Shown one piece after another: positions 52,185 through 62,967 of a DNA stretch of 64,000 nucleotides. Both the position numbers and the translations under genes were made by a program. The notes under the pieces were generated by a model that made no database searches, was not told where the DNA came from, and saw only the letters and a program-made list of their open reading frames with translations. The DNA comes from Amoebophrya sp. A120 (lineage: Eukaryota > Sar > Dinophyceae > Syndiniales > Amoebophryaceae), in the NCBI GenBank assembly GCA_905178155.1, contig CAJINV010000004.1, forward strand, positions 5,744,828 through 5,808,827, read 5' to 3'. Each line of letters begins with the position of its first letter. The stretch's first letter is position 1.

Positions 52185-53371
52185 TTTGCTGCGGACAAAA
52201 GGAGTGATCGTCGATGTTATGTACTTTAATATTCTGGGAAGAAGTGAACTTGGGTTTTTATTAGACGTGGTGTTGAATGATCTGTGTGGAGATAAACTTG
52301 CTTTGAAAACTCGTTGGGGTAAAAACGCGAAGTAACTGTCGTCTACTGAAGCAATAGCTGACGACGACGAGTGTAGCTGTGAGCGCTGCTTTCTTAGTTT
52401 GTTCATTTCTTGTTTTATTGGCTAATCCTCCGGGAGGGGTAAATAGAGATTGTGATTGACATTGATACCAGCGATAATTAAGACCATGACGTTCTTGTGA
52501 GATTCTTTACGGGCCGCAATATTTATTGAGCTAGCGAGGCAGCAACAATCAAAGGACCAGAAGCCGGCTCTTGCCTTAGATAGACAGTTTCTTCAAAAGA
52601 TCGCGATGGATAGCAGCAACGAGAATAGACTGCGACTACTAGATCCCTGAAGTCTTCACGTTTTGCTGGTCATCTCATCTACAGAAGGATCTTTGTTCAG
52701 GCTCACGTGGAGGTCACTCGTCCCTCGCGGAACCTTCCAATACAGAACTTCCAACGGTTTGGAGCGAGCGAGTGGGTGGAGCGGCCCGCGTCCGCCCTTG
52801 TAGAGATAGCTAGTAGATCTAGATCGTCCTCGTTAATAAGGGAATGCTGCGACTACCGAAAAACGAGGGCGCTTCTGATCTTCGCATCAAGTCGCTGTAG
52901 CAAGTAGCCGCCAGAAGGCACTATAGCGCCAGAACCCGGAGCCATCTTCTATTCTCTCGCCGTCGATGAATACCACGTCAACAATTTTCATCGACGGAAC
53001 TTCGTACATGGCCGCGAAGTGCGCTTTCTATATCACCCGCCAAAGTTTAAGTTTGGCCCTTTTCATCACCCACACGGTCGTGGGTACACAGGTAGGGGAG
53101 GAACGACAAAAAGAAAATAAGAAGAACGCCGAATGTTGCGCAATGTATTGCCTTTACATCACCGGCACTTCACTAGCACAGCCGACGAAAAATGTGCGGC
53201 AGCGTCCTTCTCTGTCCTGCCTCGTTTGAGAGCAGCCACCTTGCTCTTGAGACTGACCGCACGCCGCCGCTGGCCCGCCGCAAAACTGCACAAGCACTTA
53301 GCGGGCATCAGCTTGGAGACTTTCCACAGCCCGAACCTCGCGAATCGCCGCCCTACTTTTCCGCGCCTTGC
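52185..53371. other. Intergenic spacer
   Basis: About 1.2 kb. No convincing gene or element; the open frames on plus at 52707-53229 lack recognisable features. Confidence 0.45.
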
Positions 53372-56300
53372 TCACCTCTTTCGCACGCCGGTCGTGAGTG
53401 ACGGGGAAGCGGCTGCGTTCTTTTGGCACTTCTTCTGCAGGCTCTTCGGCAGCGGTTTATCCTTGTAAAAGGAGTCCGTAGCGGCGTAGAGTTCCTGCGG
53501 ACATCCAGAATTGAAGACAGTTTATTTCGCAACAAAGCATCAAGCCAACTAGAACTACCGAAACAACCAAAAAGCACCACGCTGCGCTGCCGCTGGCGCA
53601 CTAGGTTACAAATAACAATAGCAGTCCAGCGAGCTAATACCAAGCGCGAAAGCGTACGGCTGCGCTTCTTGTTCTACAGCTGCGCAAAATGTTTTATGCC
53701 TTCCCCTGCTTGGTTTTTCCGCCCATCGGGCAGAAGCCTTCGATACCTAAAAACTTTCTTCCCTCCACCGTGGCAGCAATCCACTTGCTTTCTTCGCCTT
53801 GCTTGGAGTTTTATGCTGTGCAAAAGTAATATCTTCGCAGGCATGAACTACGTGTGGCAATCATCAATCACGCAAGACAAATCTCGCTGCCAAGGGAGAT
53901 CGACGGCGCAAACTCTATTGTGCTCCTTGCTGAGCAATAGACCTGCCATAGATAACGCAACACAAATGGTTAATTTCCCGGCGCGAAGATAGTTATTCTT
54001 GCAGTGCTTAGCTTCTTCTTCGAGACAACCTTCCCCGCTTTCGACTTCTTCAGATCGTCCTTCTTCAGCCCCCCCGCGGTCTTCTCCTTCTTGCCCTTGA
54101 AAGCTTGCGACTTCGCCTGTTTGCCTCGCGCGATCTTGTTGCTGGGCTTGGCCTCCTTTTTCGCTGCGGTTTTCTTGGCGCTTTTCTGCTTTTCTTCACT
54201 CTTCTTCTTCACCGCAGGAGTGGGCGCTCTTGCAGCAGCTGCAGGATCCTTCCTCTGCTTCGTAGCTTCGCTCGGAAGATCCGTTTTCATCGCCGACAAC
54301 TCACGATCTGTGTCTTTTTTCTTTGTGCTTTTTTTCGAAGTTGTTGTGCTCTCTCCTGCAACCGGAGCCATGCTCTTTCTCCCCATGCTTCTTTTCGGTT
54401 TCGCTGGCCCTTTGGCTACATCAAGTTCCGGAGTGGGTATCGGAAGCAGAGGAACTGGCGCGGCCGGCTCTGAAGACACACCCGCCACTGCTGGGGCCGC
54501 GGCGCCCTTATTGGTATTAAGCTTCCGCTTTTTCCGATTATGCGCGGAAAAAGGTTGTGCTACAGTTGCACACTGTGTTGCAGGCCATGCAAAAGAGCCA
54601 AGCCCTTTCATGTCGGATATTTACGGCCCCGTGCCATATCGCGTCTCTGTTTTCTCTTGAAGATATGATTTTTGCATATGCAAATTTTCTCTGTCACGCA
54701 GAGCAGATTTGTGCTGCTGGCGCTGCAAGTATATTGAACTGCACCACTAATCTTTTCATGGGATATTGCATTGGCGGCCCAGCAATCACATCGTGGTTGT
54801 CCGCAAGAAGGTCGTCCTCCTCGTCCTCGATGAAGTCATTGCCACCTGCTTCATATGCATGGCAAAAGTATCGCACTCATGCTAATGGCAATACAACTGC
54901 GTGACAAGTGAGATTGTAGTTACATTAGACTTAAGGGCAATGTGAAAAATGAAAATGAAAATCAGCATAGACAAATTCAAAATGCGACTTTTTCGCTACG
55001 AAAATTCATAAGTGATGCAATATTACTTACGCGATAGTGATGCAATACTTACGAATAGCGCGATAGTTTTGATGCATACCACAAGCGAGATCCCGCTCTC
55101 GTCCTGGGGCATCGCGATCGGCAGGACAGGTTGACTCTCATCTGTCGGCACTTTTCCTCCTTTCGCCTTCGAGCTTTTCCGTTTTTTCTCCCCCTTTGCA
55201 GCCTGCTCGCCCTGCGCCTGCGTCGCTCCTGCTTTAGCTGTTGCTTGCCTGCTCCTCGTTGCCTTCTTCTGCGACTGCGCTGTTGCTTTGGTAGCTGCCG
55301 GCGTAGTGTCCACTTCCACCGGTGGCACTGGCGCCACATCGTTGCCATATATTTTCTCGGGATTCCGATTGATCTCCTTCTCCTCGCCCGCCTTCTTCTT
55401 CGATTTCCGACCCCTGGCTGGCGGCTCCGCCTTGCTCTTCTTCCCTTCTTTTGCGTCCATCTTGCCTTTGTTGTGGTCCTCCGCGGCTGGCGATGAAAAC
55501 GCCACCGCCGGCGGTTTGTCCCCAGCCTTCCCCTTGAGCGATGCCTTGGCTTTTTTGTCAGCTTTCTTTTCAATATCAACAAGTGCAAATATATGTCTGG
55601 GTCCGCATGATAAGTGCTGGTATCTGTCATGGTGTTTTTACATGGGCCACGGGCCTGGCTAGGTCTTTCAATGCGTAATAAGCATGACAGATTCCGTCTT
55701 GCGGTGACACGAAATAATCACCTTGTAATACTGTCCATGCATGGGAGACTTTCGTGTGATCTAAAATGCGCATCACAAGTGGTTTACATCCTTCCAGACA
55801 CAGACATATTTCGTATGTGAAATGCATATAATTCAATCTTCGCGACCTCCTCGTCCTCGGCCTTTACTTGTGGAAAAACAGAGGCAACACCAGCTGCCGC
55901 CTTCTATCCTGCGTAGAAACGTCCCCGCCACAAACTTGCCATGCAAATGTGCATGTTGATGCTTCCAAAACGGAATGCTAATGCTTCTCATGCGGAGTTC
56001 CATGAAAAGCGTTTTCAAGTGCTGATGCTGGGATCAGTGAAGACGCTAGATCCGTGACGCTGCTGCAATAGCTAAGCACGACTAGAAAGCAAGCCCGCAC
56101 TGACTTATCATGCGCATCAACAACCAGCAATGCTTGCTGATTAGTCTTTCATGATAATATTTCTCCCCATCTTGACGCTGGGGTGGGGACGTATTCAAAA
56201 CACAGGATACATTCGTCAAGCTCTTCCTCTTTTTCTTTTCTTTTTTTTCGTCACCAGCAGGGGTTGTCCGCACAACTACACCTTTCGCGGATATCAAATC

Positions 56301-56708
56301 TCCTGGCTCCTCCTGCATGTTTTCATCTGGTTTTATCGGCATCTCCACTTCCTGTTTCGTGTTCATGTTCTCTTTCTTCGTGTTTTTTTTGCTGCAGTGC
56401 AAAGATGCTGCTGCTGACTCGCCCTTGATCTCGTTCCCGGCTGCGATTTGTGGTAAATTTTTTCCGAGTTTACTTTCGCGGGCTGGGGCTTCGGCGCGGG
56501 CGCGCTCCTCTTTTTTTCCATCGCTCTCGCCGGGGTTCGAGCTCTTTTTCTTTCCTACTTTGGCCTTCTTCCGTTTCTCCAACTCGGAGGCATTGCGAGC
56601 CGCGCCATCGACCTTCTCCCCGCCAGGTCCGCCAAAGGGGACCAGGTTGTAGGACAGCCCCGCTTGTTGCGTAGTGTGACGTTCAGCCTTTTTGCTTTTT
56701 TTCGGCAT
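53372..56708 (-). CDS. DVNP-type nucleoprotein 2 with long Lys-rich N-terminal region
   Basis: Exons 56708-56210, 55904-55829, 55573-55079, 54853-54766, 54538-54011, 53811-53700 and 53494-53372, about 640 residues in all. The first 500 residues are Lys/Glu/Ala/Pro-rich with patches such as KKEKKKRKS and RKKRKLN that look like nuclear localisation signals. The C-terminal core reads GGLKKDDLKKSKAGKVVSKK, ESKWIAATVEGRKFLGIEGF, CPMGGKTKQGK and ELYAATDSFYKDK, matching DVNP. All introner excisions stay in frame, which argues for one gene instead of three short ones. The last intron (53495-53699) appears to be GC-AG. Chromatin packaging is inferred; the extension is unusual. Confidence 0.7.
53495..53699 (-). 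other. Probable GC-AG intron of DVNP 2
   Basis: Minus strand AAG|GCATAAAAC...CTGTCCGCAG|GAACTC; joins GKTKQGK to ELYAATDSFY. Without it the frame stops right after GKA. Confidence 0.5.
53812..54010 (-). mobile_element. Introner, diverged family A
   Basis: Ends TAAGCACTGCAAGAATAAC / TACTTTTGCACAGCATA. Duplication not preserved, but skipping it keeps the DVNP frame (VSKKK...KQGEESKW). Confidence 0.55.
54539..54765 (-). mobile_element. Introner, family H
   Basis: Ends TATCCCATGAAAAGATTAG / ACCTTTTTCCGCGCATA; the inner GGCCTGCAACACA segment matches the copy at 43580-43796. Excision keeps the frame between AGPPMQ and KKRKLN. Confidence 0.65.
54854..55078 (-). mobile_element. Introner, diverged family A
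   Basis: Ends TATGCATCAAAACTATCG / CGATACTTTTGCCATGCATA. Duplication unclear; excision can join GISLV to AGGNDFIED in frame. Confidence 0.6.
55574..55828 (-). mobile_element. Introner, diverged family B
   Basis: Inner repeats GTCTGTGTCTGGAAGG / GGACCCAGACATA. Direct repeat ATTGAA at both ends; excision gives EVAKIEKKADKK. Confidence 0.65.
55905..56209 (-). mobile_element. Introner, family D
   Basis: Ends TATCCTGTGTTTTGAATACG / GTTTCTACGCAGGATA. Target duplication GAATG/GAAGG; excision gives RKSLTKAAAGVAS. Confidence 0.7.
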
Positions 56709-57685
56709 CTTGGTTTCGTTTTCGCTGGTTTAGTTTCTCGTTTAGATATTAGCAAAAGAAGACGACAGAATCAATAATATGATGAAGCGGCCAAGTTGGT
56801 TATCAAGCGCAAGGGGTGTAATTCCAAAATAAAACACTCGAAGAAGTGACTGCGGATGCTCACTCGTAACACCAAGTCATGGAAGAATAAGAAATAAAGT
56901 CTTACTTGTGATAAAAAACAGAGATATTAGCAAGCCTCCACCTGCTAAAAAGAAAAAACGAAACAGGATATTAAGACGATGGCTTAATACTGGTTTGCTC
57001 TCGGCTCCTTTCACTAGAGAAGGAAACCTACAACTTACTCCGTTGCGGAGGGTCGTGAAACCCAAGGATACACACAAGAGTTGTGTATTGTAGAGATCGT
57101 GAAACGTGCATGTCGTGGAAGCGCCGGGCGCTCGATCTAGATCCCACAAAGTTAGAGCGTGGTTTTGAAGATCTTGTCCACATCATATAGCACCTTTGTT
57201 CAATAGTTAGTCGTGTCAGAACAACCCGACGGTGTCATGATCTTCTTCTATCGACGTCCTCCCGCGGGTCTTGCTTGTTATTAAATATACTCCTCTTCAG
57301 AAACGTAAGTATACATCCGGTAGTTGCAGAAGTGGTCTGGCATTACAAATCGTGTCGAGGCTGTGCCTATCCTGTTCTAGTCTTCCATACTGCTTGTAGA
57401 CAGTTTTTTGTACCATGCACAGAGTGGTCTCGAAGCCTCGTCGCACCTGTGTAACATCTTCTGTGGTAGTCTACGGCCCCCTGAGTGAAGCTCGAAACAA
57501 TCACTTCCTATACTTGGTAAAAAGCATTCATAAAGTAAAAAGTAGGTAAGCCGCATAAGAGCTGTAGTGGGGATCAGCTTGATCATACATGTGCTGGCTC
57601 GACCGCCAACCGGCAAGCCTTGCTATGCAAAGTGCATAGCCACCACCAGCGCGTCATCGATCTGGTCGTGGTTATAGAACAGGGC

Positions 57686-58118
57686 AACAAGGAAGTTGGA
57701 CGTGACCGGGGGGGTCACGTCCGTCCGTCCGGCCGGACGGACGGCACGTGACCGGGGGCAGTCCGGCCTCGGGGCGAGTTCGGCGCTCCTGAACTGTGGC
57801 CCACAGTAGCTAGAAGCCCCCGGCCGGCGCGTCACCGACGGCGGACCAGGGGCACGAGCCGCGCCTTTTTCCGTGAAAGACCGAACTCATGACCTTTTTT
57901 TTGAGCTAGCTGACAGCCCCCGGCCGCGTGACCGGGGGCGGAGCGTGACGAAGAGAGGCAGTTCTTCAGTGAAGTGCCGAGCTCATGACCCTTTTTTTAG
58001 TCGCCTGGGTTCGCGGCCCACAGCAGCCACCTCGACCACGACCGACCCCCGGTCACGTGCCGTCCGTCCGGCCGGCTGGACGGACGTGACCCCCCCGGTC
58101 ACGTCTAGGTTCCTTGTT
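57686..58118. mobile_element. GC-rich foldback (MITE-like) element
   Basis: 433 bp with about 73-bp inverted arms starting AACAAGGAA and containing CGTCCGTCCGGCCGGACGG; each arm also has its own palindrome GTGACCGGGGGGGTCAC. The interior has a direct repeat of the CTCATGACCTTTTTTT type. No ORF; target duplication not clear. Confidence 0.7.
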
Positions 58119-58292
58119 ACCTTGTTCATACTAGTTTTAGTTTTAATACTTTTTGGAAATGAAAAATGGAGTTGAAGAAAAGAAACACGTTAGTATGAAT
58201 ATCGTATAAAGGTTCTGCCCTTAAAAATGTAGTGAAGCACATGGGTCTCCTCTGCATCTTCTTGTCGTGCTTTGTGATTGATTTTCCTTACA

Positions 58293-58446
58293 TATGCTGT
58301 GCAAAAGTATCGTACTCGTAGGGACTAATTGCAAATATGCATGACAAATCTTCCTCCAAAGGTAAAACAGCATTACAAATTCCACTTTTCTTCTAGAGAA
58401 AATGTGTAATGCAATTTATACTAGTACGTTACTTTTGCAATGCATA
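58293..58446 (-). mobile_element. Introner-like family A copy just after a stop codon
   Basis: Ends TATGCATTGCAAAAG / CTTTTGCACAGCATA. It lies 6 bp past the TAA of the surface-protein gene, so it is in the 3' UTR or spacer instead of between coding exons. Confidence 0.65.
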
Positions 58447-58452
58447 TTTATA

Positions 58453-61400
58453 TTACAACTTCGTTGTTGACTTCCGCTTCATCAGGCTGATTTTTTTCTT
58501 CGGCGCAGTGAGTAAATCCGTGTCGTGTGTTATGAGAGTGCGAAGGAACTCCACCTCCCCCTAAAGATTTGTCATGCCTAAATTCCGATACATCTTCGAT
58601 ACAGTTCCAGTACCTGTCATCTGGCACTGTTCGCATCACAAGTTCCCGGATGATCAGAGGATCCCGAGCGGTACTAAGTATTTACCACGTCGAGATATGT
58701 TGTAGCTCTGCCTTTGTCATGCGGAAGTTGCACTGTTGCTGTTGCTTGTGTTGCTGCAGATGCAAAGATGCGAATGAGGGATGAGGGGGGGGCAACGTCG
58801 AGTTGTTGTGCACTCTCGTATGCGCGTGAGCATGCTCGGTGTGCTCGTCGTGCACGGCAGCCTCGTTCTTGGCTCCAACAACCGCAAGAACATCGACGCT
58901 GTTCAGATCCACCGGGATATTTTCTGCCGCCTGTTGTACCACTTGCTCGATATTAACCTGGTCTTTTCCCGTTTCCACATCGAGGTTTATATTATTCGCA
59001 GCAATGTCAACAGCTTCTCCCTCCGTTTGAGCAGGAAGGTGCAGAGGACCACTTGCTACTCCTGTCTGTTGTTCCTCTTCTGCTTTACTATTATTTTCAC
59101 TCTTCTCCAGTGCCCGCTCCGCAAAAGCCATGGTCGAGAGCCGCTTCCAAATTGGCCGGTGCGTCGGCATTGCTGCCATGACGGAATCCGTATTCCCGAC
59201 CGTGCCCAGCCGCCGAAACGGACTCGCCGCACGCACCGCCTCGGTCTTGGTCTCGTGCGCCTCCGGCATGGCGGAATTGAAATTCCCCACGGTGCCGAGG
59301 CGGGAGAGAACTTTGTTGCTACTGTCGTCACCTTCGTCCAACAGCGCTTCCCCCTCTGCTTTCTGTGCATTCCCCTTTTCCATCTGGTCAGCGCTGTCTA
59401 GATTGTTTGAAGAGTTTCCGTATGAATTGCAAAAGTATCGTATTCGTATAAATGCAATGTCCTCAGCATTGTAATGCGGATTTGCTTTCAGAAAAAATTT
59501 GTAATGCATGATTGCAATACGAGTACGATACTTTTGCACAGGATATTCCGCCTTTCTTCCTCAAAACGAATGCAGCAACCCCGCCGATGAGCAGCACTCC
59601 GCCGACAGCAGCCAAAATGATGGAAAGCAAAGAAGAGGAGTCGTCCGAGGAAGATCCACCGGCAATGCCAGCCGCACTCGTCTCTACTGTGGGCGGAGGC
59701 GTGGTGGTTACGAGCTCAGCAGTGGCCGTGCGTGTGACCGCCACGCCGGCCATCGTGAAATTGAACGAGTCCAAGCTAACGTTGCTGTTCGCCGCGATGG
59801 CGGCACTCAGCGCCGGGCCAAAGTGGTTCTGAAACAGCGTGGAAAACGTGCTGTTGCCCGCGCCAAGGGGACCCGCCGCGGCGTTCACTTGCGCCGCGAC
59901 ACTGGTGGCTTCGGCCTGCGACGCGAACCCGCGGATTGCGTAAGACACCGCGACCGTAAGGGAATTCACACCCACGTTCATTTGTGACGTCAGATGACGG
60001 TGGAAGAGGTAATTTCGAATGGAGTGGAACAGCCTCTCCTCATCGACTTGAATTTTGGGGTCAACAAACCCCTTCTCCTGCAGCTCCAGTAACCTCCTCC
60101 TTACCGTGGCGACGAGCCAGTACGCCAGCATCTCGATGCATCCCACAGAAAAAGCAGGCAGGGCATATTTGCAATGCAAAAATAGATACACAAAAAAATC
60201 TGCATTGCACCATACCCAAAGCAGCGTGCTATGGGGCCACCCATGACAAATTTTTCTGTGTATTTATTTTTGCATTACAAATTATATGCCCTGCCAGTTT
60301 TTTTCTCTGGGATACGATCCGGCTGCACTCCAGCGTCGCGTAGGCTGGGACGCTGCCGTATGAAAGTGCACAACTCCCTTTCCCCCTCGTTTTGTCATGC
60401 AAAATCCCACATCCAGCCTGCGCCTCTTGGCACTGTTTGCATGCCAAGCTCTGGTAGCCCAAATAGCACTATGTATACTCTAGTGCAAATTTGAATTTGT
60501 CATGCAAAACCGGCACTCTTGCTGATGCTTGTATTGCCGGCCATGCTATACAAATGAGGGAGAGGAGGGGCAGTTGTGCACTGTCATATGCCCCGCGTGG
60601 TTTCGCAGAGCGCCGAGTGGATGGCGGCGCGGAACGTGACACACACCGGGTTTGCGGAATTCAAGGTTTCGTTGGTGCCGCAGTTCGCGACGAACTGATT
60701 TTGGGTAGTCGAGGGCGGCGCGGTCGTCGCGACCAAACTACCTCCGGAGCCGCCAGAAGATGTTCCACTCGTTGTGCTGCCGGATCCTGTAGTACCGGAA
60801 GATCCTGTAGTACCGGAAGATCCTGTCGTACCAGATCCACCTGTCGTACCGGATCCTGTCGTGCCCGCAGTGCCGCCTGTTGTACCACCTGAAGTTGTCC
60901 CGGTCGTGCCCGTTCCGCCTGTTGTACCGCCTGAAGTTGTTCCTGTGGTGCCCGTTCCACCTGTTGTACCACCCGTCGTCCCACCAGTACTTCCGCTTCC
61001 CGTCGATGGCGACGGTGAGGGGCTCGGCGACGGACTCGGACTCGGTGACGGACTCGGGGTCGGGTCCGGCACTGGCGTGTCCAACACGATCTGCACTTCC
61101 GGCACCACTACCTGGTATTCCGCTACGAGTGTCGTGGTGGTTGTAGTGGTTGTCGTGGTGCTACTCGTTGCCGTGACCTGGAACGACTCAAACTGCACCT
61201 CGCACCTTGCGCCGGCGTAGCCCGGCGCGCATTTGGAACACAGGCAGCTGGTCTGGTTTTGCGCGGGATATATGCATTGCAAAAGTATCTTACCAGTATA
61301 AATGCCTATGCAAATTTCCTCAGCATGAGAAATAAAATCTGTCATGCGGATTCACCTTAAGAAAAAATAATGCAGGACTGCAATTACTACGAGTACGAGG

Positions 61401-62530
61401 ACGATACTTTTGCACAGGATAGGATACGCCTCCGTGCAATTTGGGCTCACGTGGAGTGCCGGATTGCACTCCTGGCACACGTCGAAAGGCGGGGTGCCGG
61501 TCAGTCCTGTATGGAATGCAAAAATGTCTGGGTCGTCTGGAAGCCTGTGATGCTGCATTGCGCATGACTGCAACGCTTGCAATGGCAGCCAAGCATGACA
61601 CACTTCGGAACGCTTTATTCTGCTGTGTGACGCGCATGACAAATTGCCTTTTTCCATAAACAAGGAAAGCTGCTCCTTTGCTGCTCATGCAACACAGATT
61701 TTCCAGGAATGCAAATTACGCATGTACAAGAAGTTGAAACCTTCGAGACCCAGACATATTTGCAATGCATATCCCGCGTCGGAGTGCAGCACCAGCGGCC
61801 ACGGGCAGGGCAGCGGCGCGGATCCGAGCCCGACGTTGGAGGTGGTGCCGGAATATCAAATGCAAAAATGTCTGGGTCTGGAAGAGTGCCAGACTTGTCA
61901 TGCAGGTATTCCATGACGCATGAGGTCTGGTATGTAGGACATAGCATGACAGATTCGGTGTTAGTTCTATCATGCCTATCCCGCATGAGAAACTGCCTCT
62001 CGATTAGGTCAAAGCGGACAGCTTTATTTGGTAATCATGCAACACTGATTTTATACATGGTTCATATTTAGCATGACAAGTTGCTTTGTTCCAGACCACC
62101 CAGACATTTTTGCATTTGATACGGAGGTGCACATGGCACTGGCTTCGTCGGACCCGTCCGCGCAGTTGTTCACCCCGTTGCAGCATCAAACGCAAATATG
62201 TCTGGATCTGGCAGCTCCAGCTTGTCATGCAAGGAAGGGAATACTGAGCACACTGTAATGCGCTCCCCAGCATGACAAGTTTTTCCGTGGTTCAGAGTTG
62301 CGTAGTCCGCATGAGAAACTGCGTTTTTGCATTGGGGCCAAAGCTTGGCAGCTATGCGCTTTTGATGACGCTCCATTGGTACTACCGACAGGAGACACAG
62401 ATATTTATGCTCTCCTTCAGCTTCACGATGGATATTAAGTACTTGCTATTTACACCTCCGCCCGACAGGGACACGGTGAATCGATTCGTTGTAAGTAAAG
62501 CGATTTTGTATTAAAGAGAAGGTTGTTGAC
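58453..62530 (-). CDS. LDLa/EGF-like surface protein, single transmembrane helix
   Basis: Exons: about 62500-62413 (5' end unresolved), 62183-62122, 61853-61772, 61509-61427, 61270-60589, 60358-60315, 60138-59546, 59420-58821 and 58530-58453. The ectodomain has an LDL-receptor class A-like end (NGVNNCADGSDEASAMC), Cys-rich EGF-like segments (FDVCQECNPAL; CLCSKCAPGYAGARCE), a Pro-Ser run and long Thr/Gly/Ser repeats that could be O-glycosylated. A membrane-proximal domain (VDEERLFHSIRNYL) is followed by the helix LLSIILAAVGGVLLIGGVAAFVL and a 280-residue cytosolic tail with two RLGTVGN motifs. A role in adhesion or host contact is inference. The start codon is not identified. Confidence 0.6.
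58531..58820 (-). mobile_element. Introner, family C
   Basis: Inverted GAGAGTGCACAACAACTC / GAGTTCCTTCGCACTCTCATA. Flanks GCGCA/ACACA (two mismatches). Excision gives HAHAHDTDLLTAPKKK and the stop at 58453. Confidence 0.6.
59421..59545 (-). mobile_element. Introner, family A
   Basis: Ends TATCCTGTGCAAAAG / CTTTTGCAATTCATA. Target duplication CGGAA; excision gives LRKKGGNSSNNL. A GT-AG reading fails because the 3' end is CAA instead of CAG. Confidence 0.85.
60139..60314 (-). mobile_element. Introner, family E
   Basis: Imperfect inverted ends TATCCCAGAGAAAAAAACTG / TTTTTCTGTGGGATG with inner GGCAGGGCATA. Target duplication GATCG/CATCG; excision gives ECSRIEMLAYW. Confidence 0.75.
60359..60588 (-). 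mobile_element. Introner, family C
   Basis: Inverted TGACAGTGCACAACTGCCCC / GGGAGTTGTGCACTTTCATA. Target duplication GGGCA/CGGCA; excision gives ETTRGSVPAYATL. Confidence 0.75.
61271..61421 (-). mobile_element. Introner, family A
   Basis: Ends TATCCTGTGCAAAAG / CTTTTGCAATGCATA. Target duplication TATCC; excision gives CTEAYPAQNQTSC. Confidence 0.75.
61510..61771 (-). mobile_element. Introner, family B
   Basis: Ends TATGCATTGCAAATATG / TTTTGCATTCCATA. Target duplication CGGGA/CAGGA; excision gives HSDAGLTGTPPF. Confidence 0.7.
61854..62121 (-). mobile_element. Introner, family B
   Basis: Nearly perfect inverted ends TATCAAATGCAAAAATGTCT. Target duplication CTCCG/TTCCG; excision gives AMCTSGTTSNVG. 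Confidence 0.8.
62184..62412 (-). mobile_element. Introner, diverged family B
   Basis: One end is clear (GAGCTGCCAGATCCAGACATA...GCGTTTGATG); the other (ATAAATATCTGTGTCTCC) is diverged. Excision can join IVKLKES to NGVNNCADG. Confidence 0.55.
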
Positions 62531-62967
62531 GAACTCACGATCAATAAACCGATGCTTCAGCTCCTTGTACTTTACTGCTGTGTGGCCCACCAACGAGTGG
62601 CTTTCGCTTTTCTGCCTCGCGAACAACACCCAGAGATAGAGCATCAATTTACAGTCGTTCTGACTCACGGTAGTTTATTTCGTTTGTAGTTTAAAAATTT
62701 GACTCACCTGTAGTCACATGATTTTCATCTGCTTCTTCCCCATTTTGTGCTGTTATTTTTTTCTTGCAGCTTCCACCTTTCGCAGGTCAAGATTCTGTCC
62801 AAGTAAAGAATTCTCTCTCCAGCGTTCAGACTCACCAAACTCGAAAAGAAGCCTTGCTAGGTGAGAATATCAGGATTTGTGTTAGAAACCTAGACCTAGA
62901 CGCACCAATTTGCTTTTTCGTGTGATAATTTTTTTGGAACAAAAATGCATATTTATCACAAGAACCC
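62531..62967. other. Intergenic spacer
   Basis: About 0.4 kb, AT-rich, between the surface-protein gene and the TLDc gene; may include 5' exons of the former that I could not place. Confidence 0.4.

Larger units (their letters stand above)
56709..58452. other. Intergenic region with a foldback element and an introner copy
   Basis: About 1.7 kb. Holds the foldback element 57686-58118 and introner A11 (58293-58446). The rest shows no gene. Confidence 0.5.

Noticed and set aside
53970-56708. Three independent Lys-rich genes
   Set aside because: Introner excision connects them in one frame without a stop, ending in a complete DVNP core.
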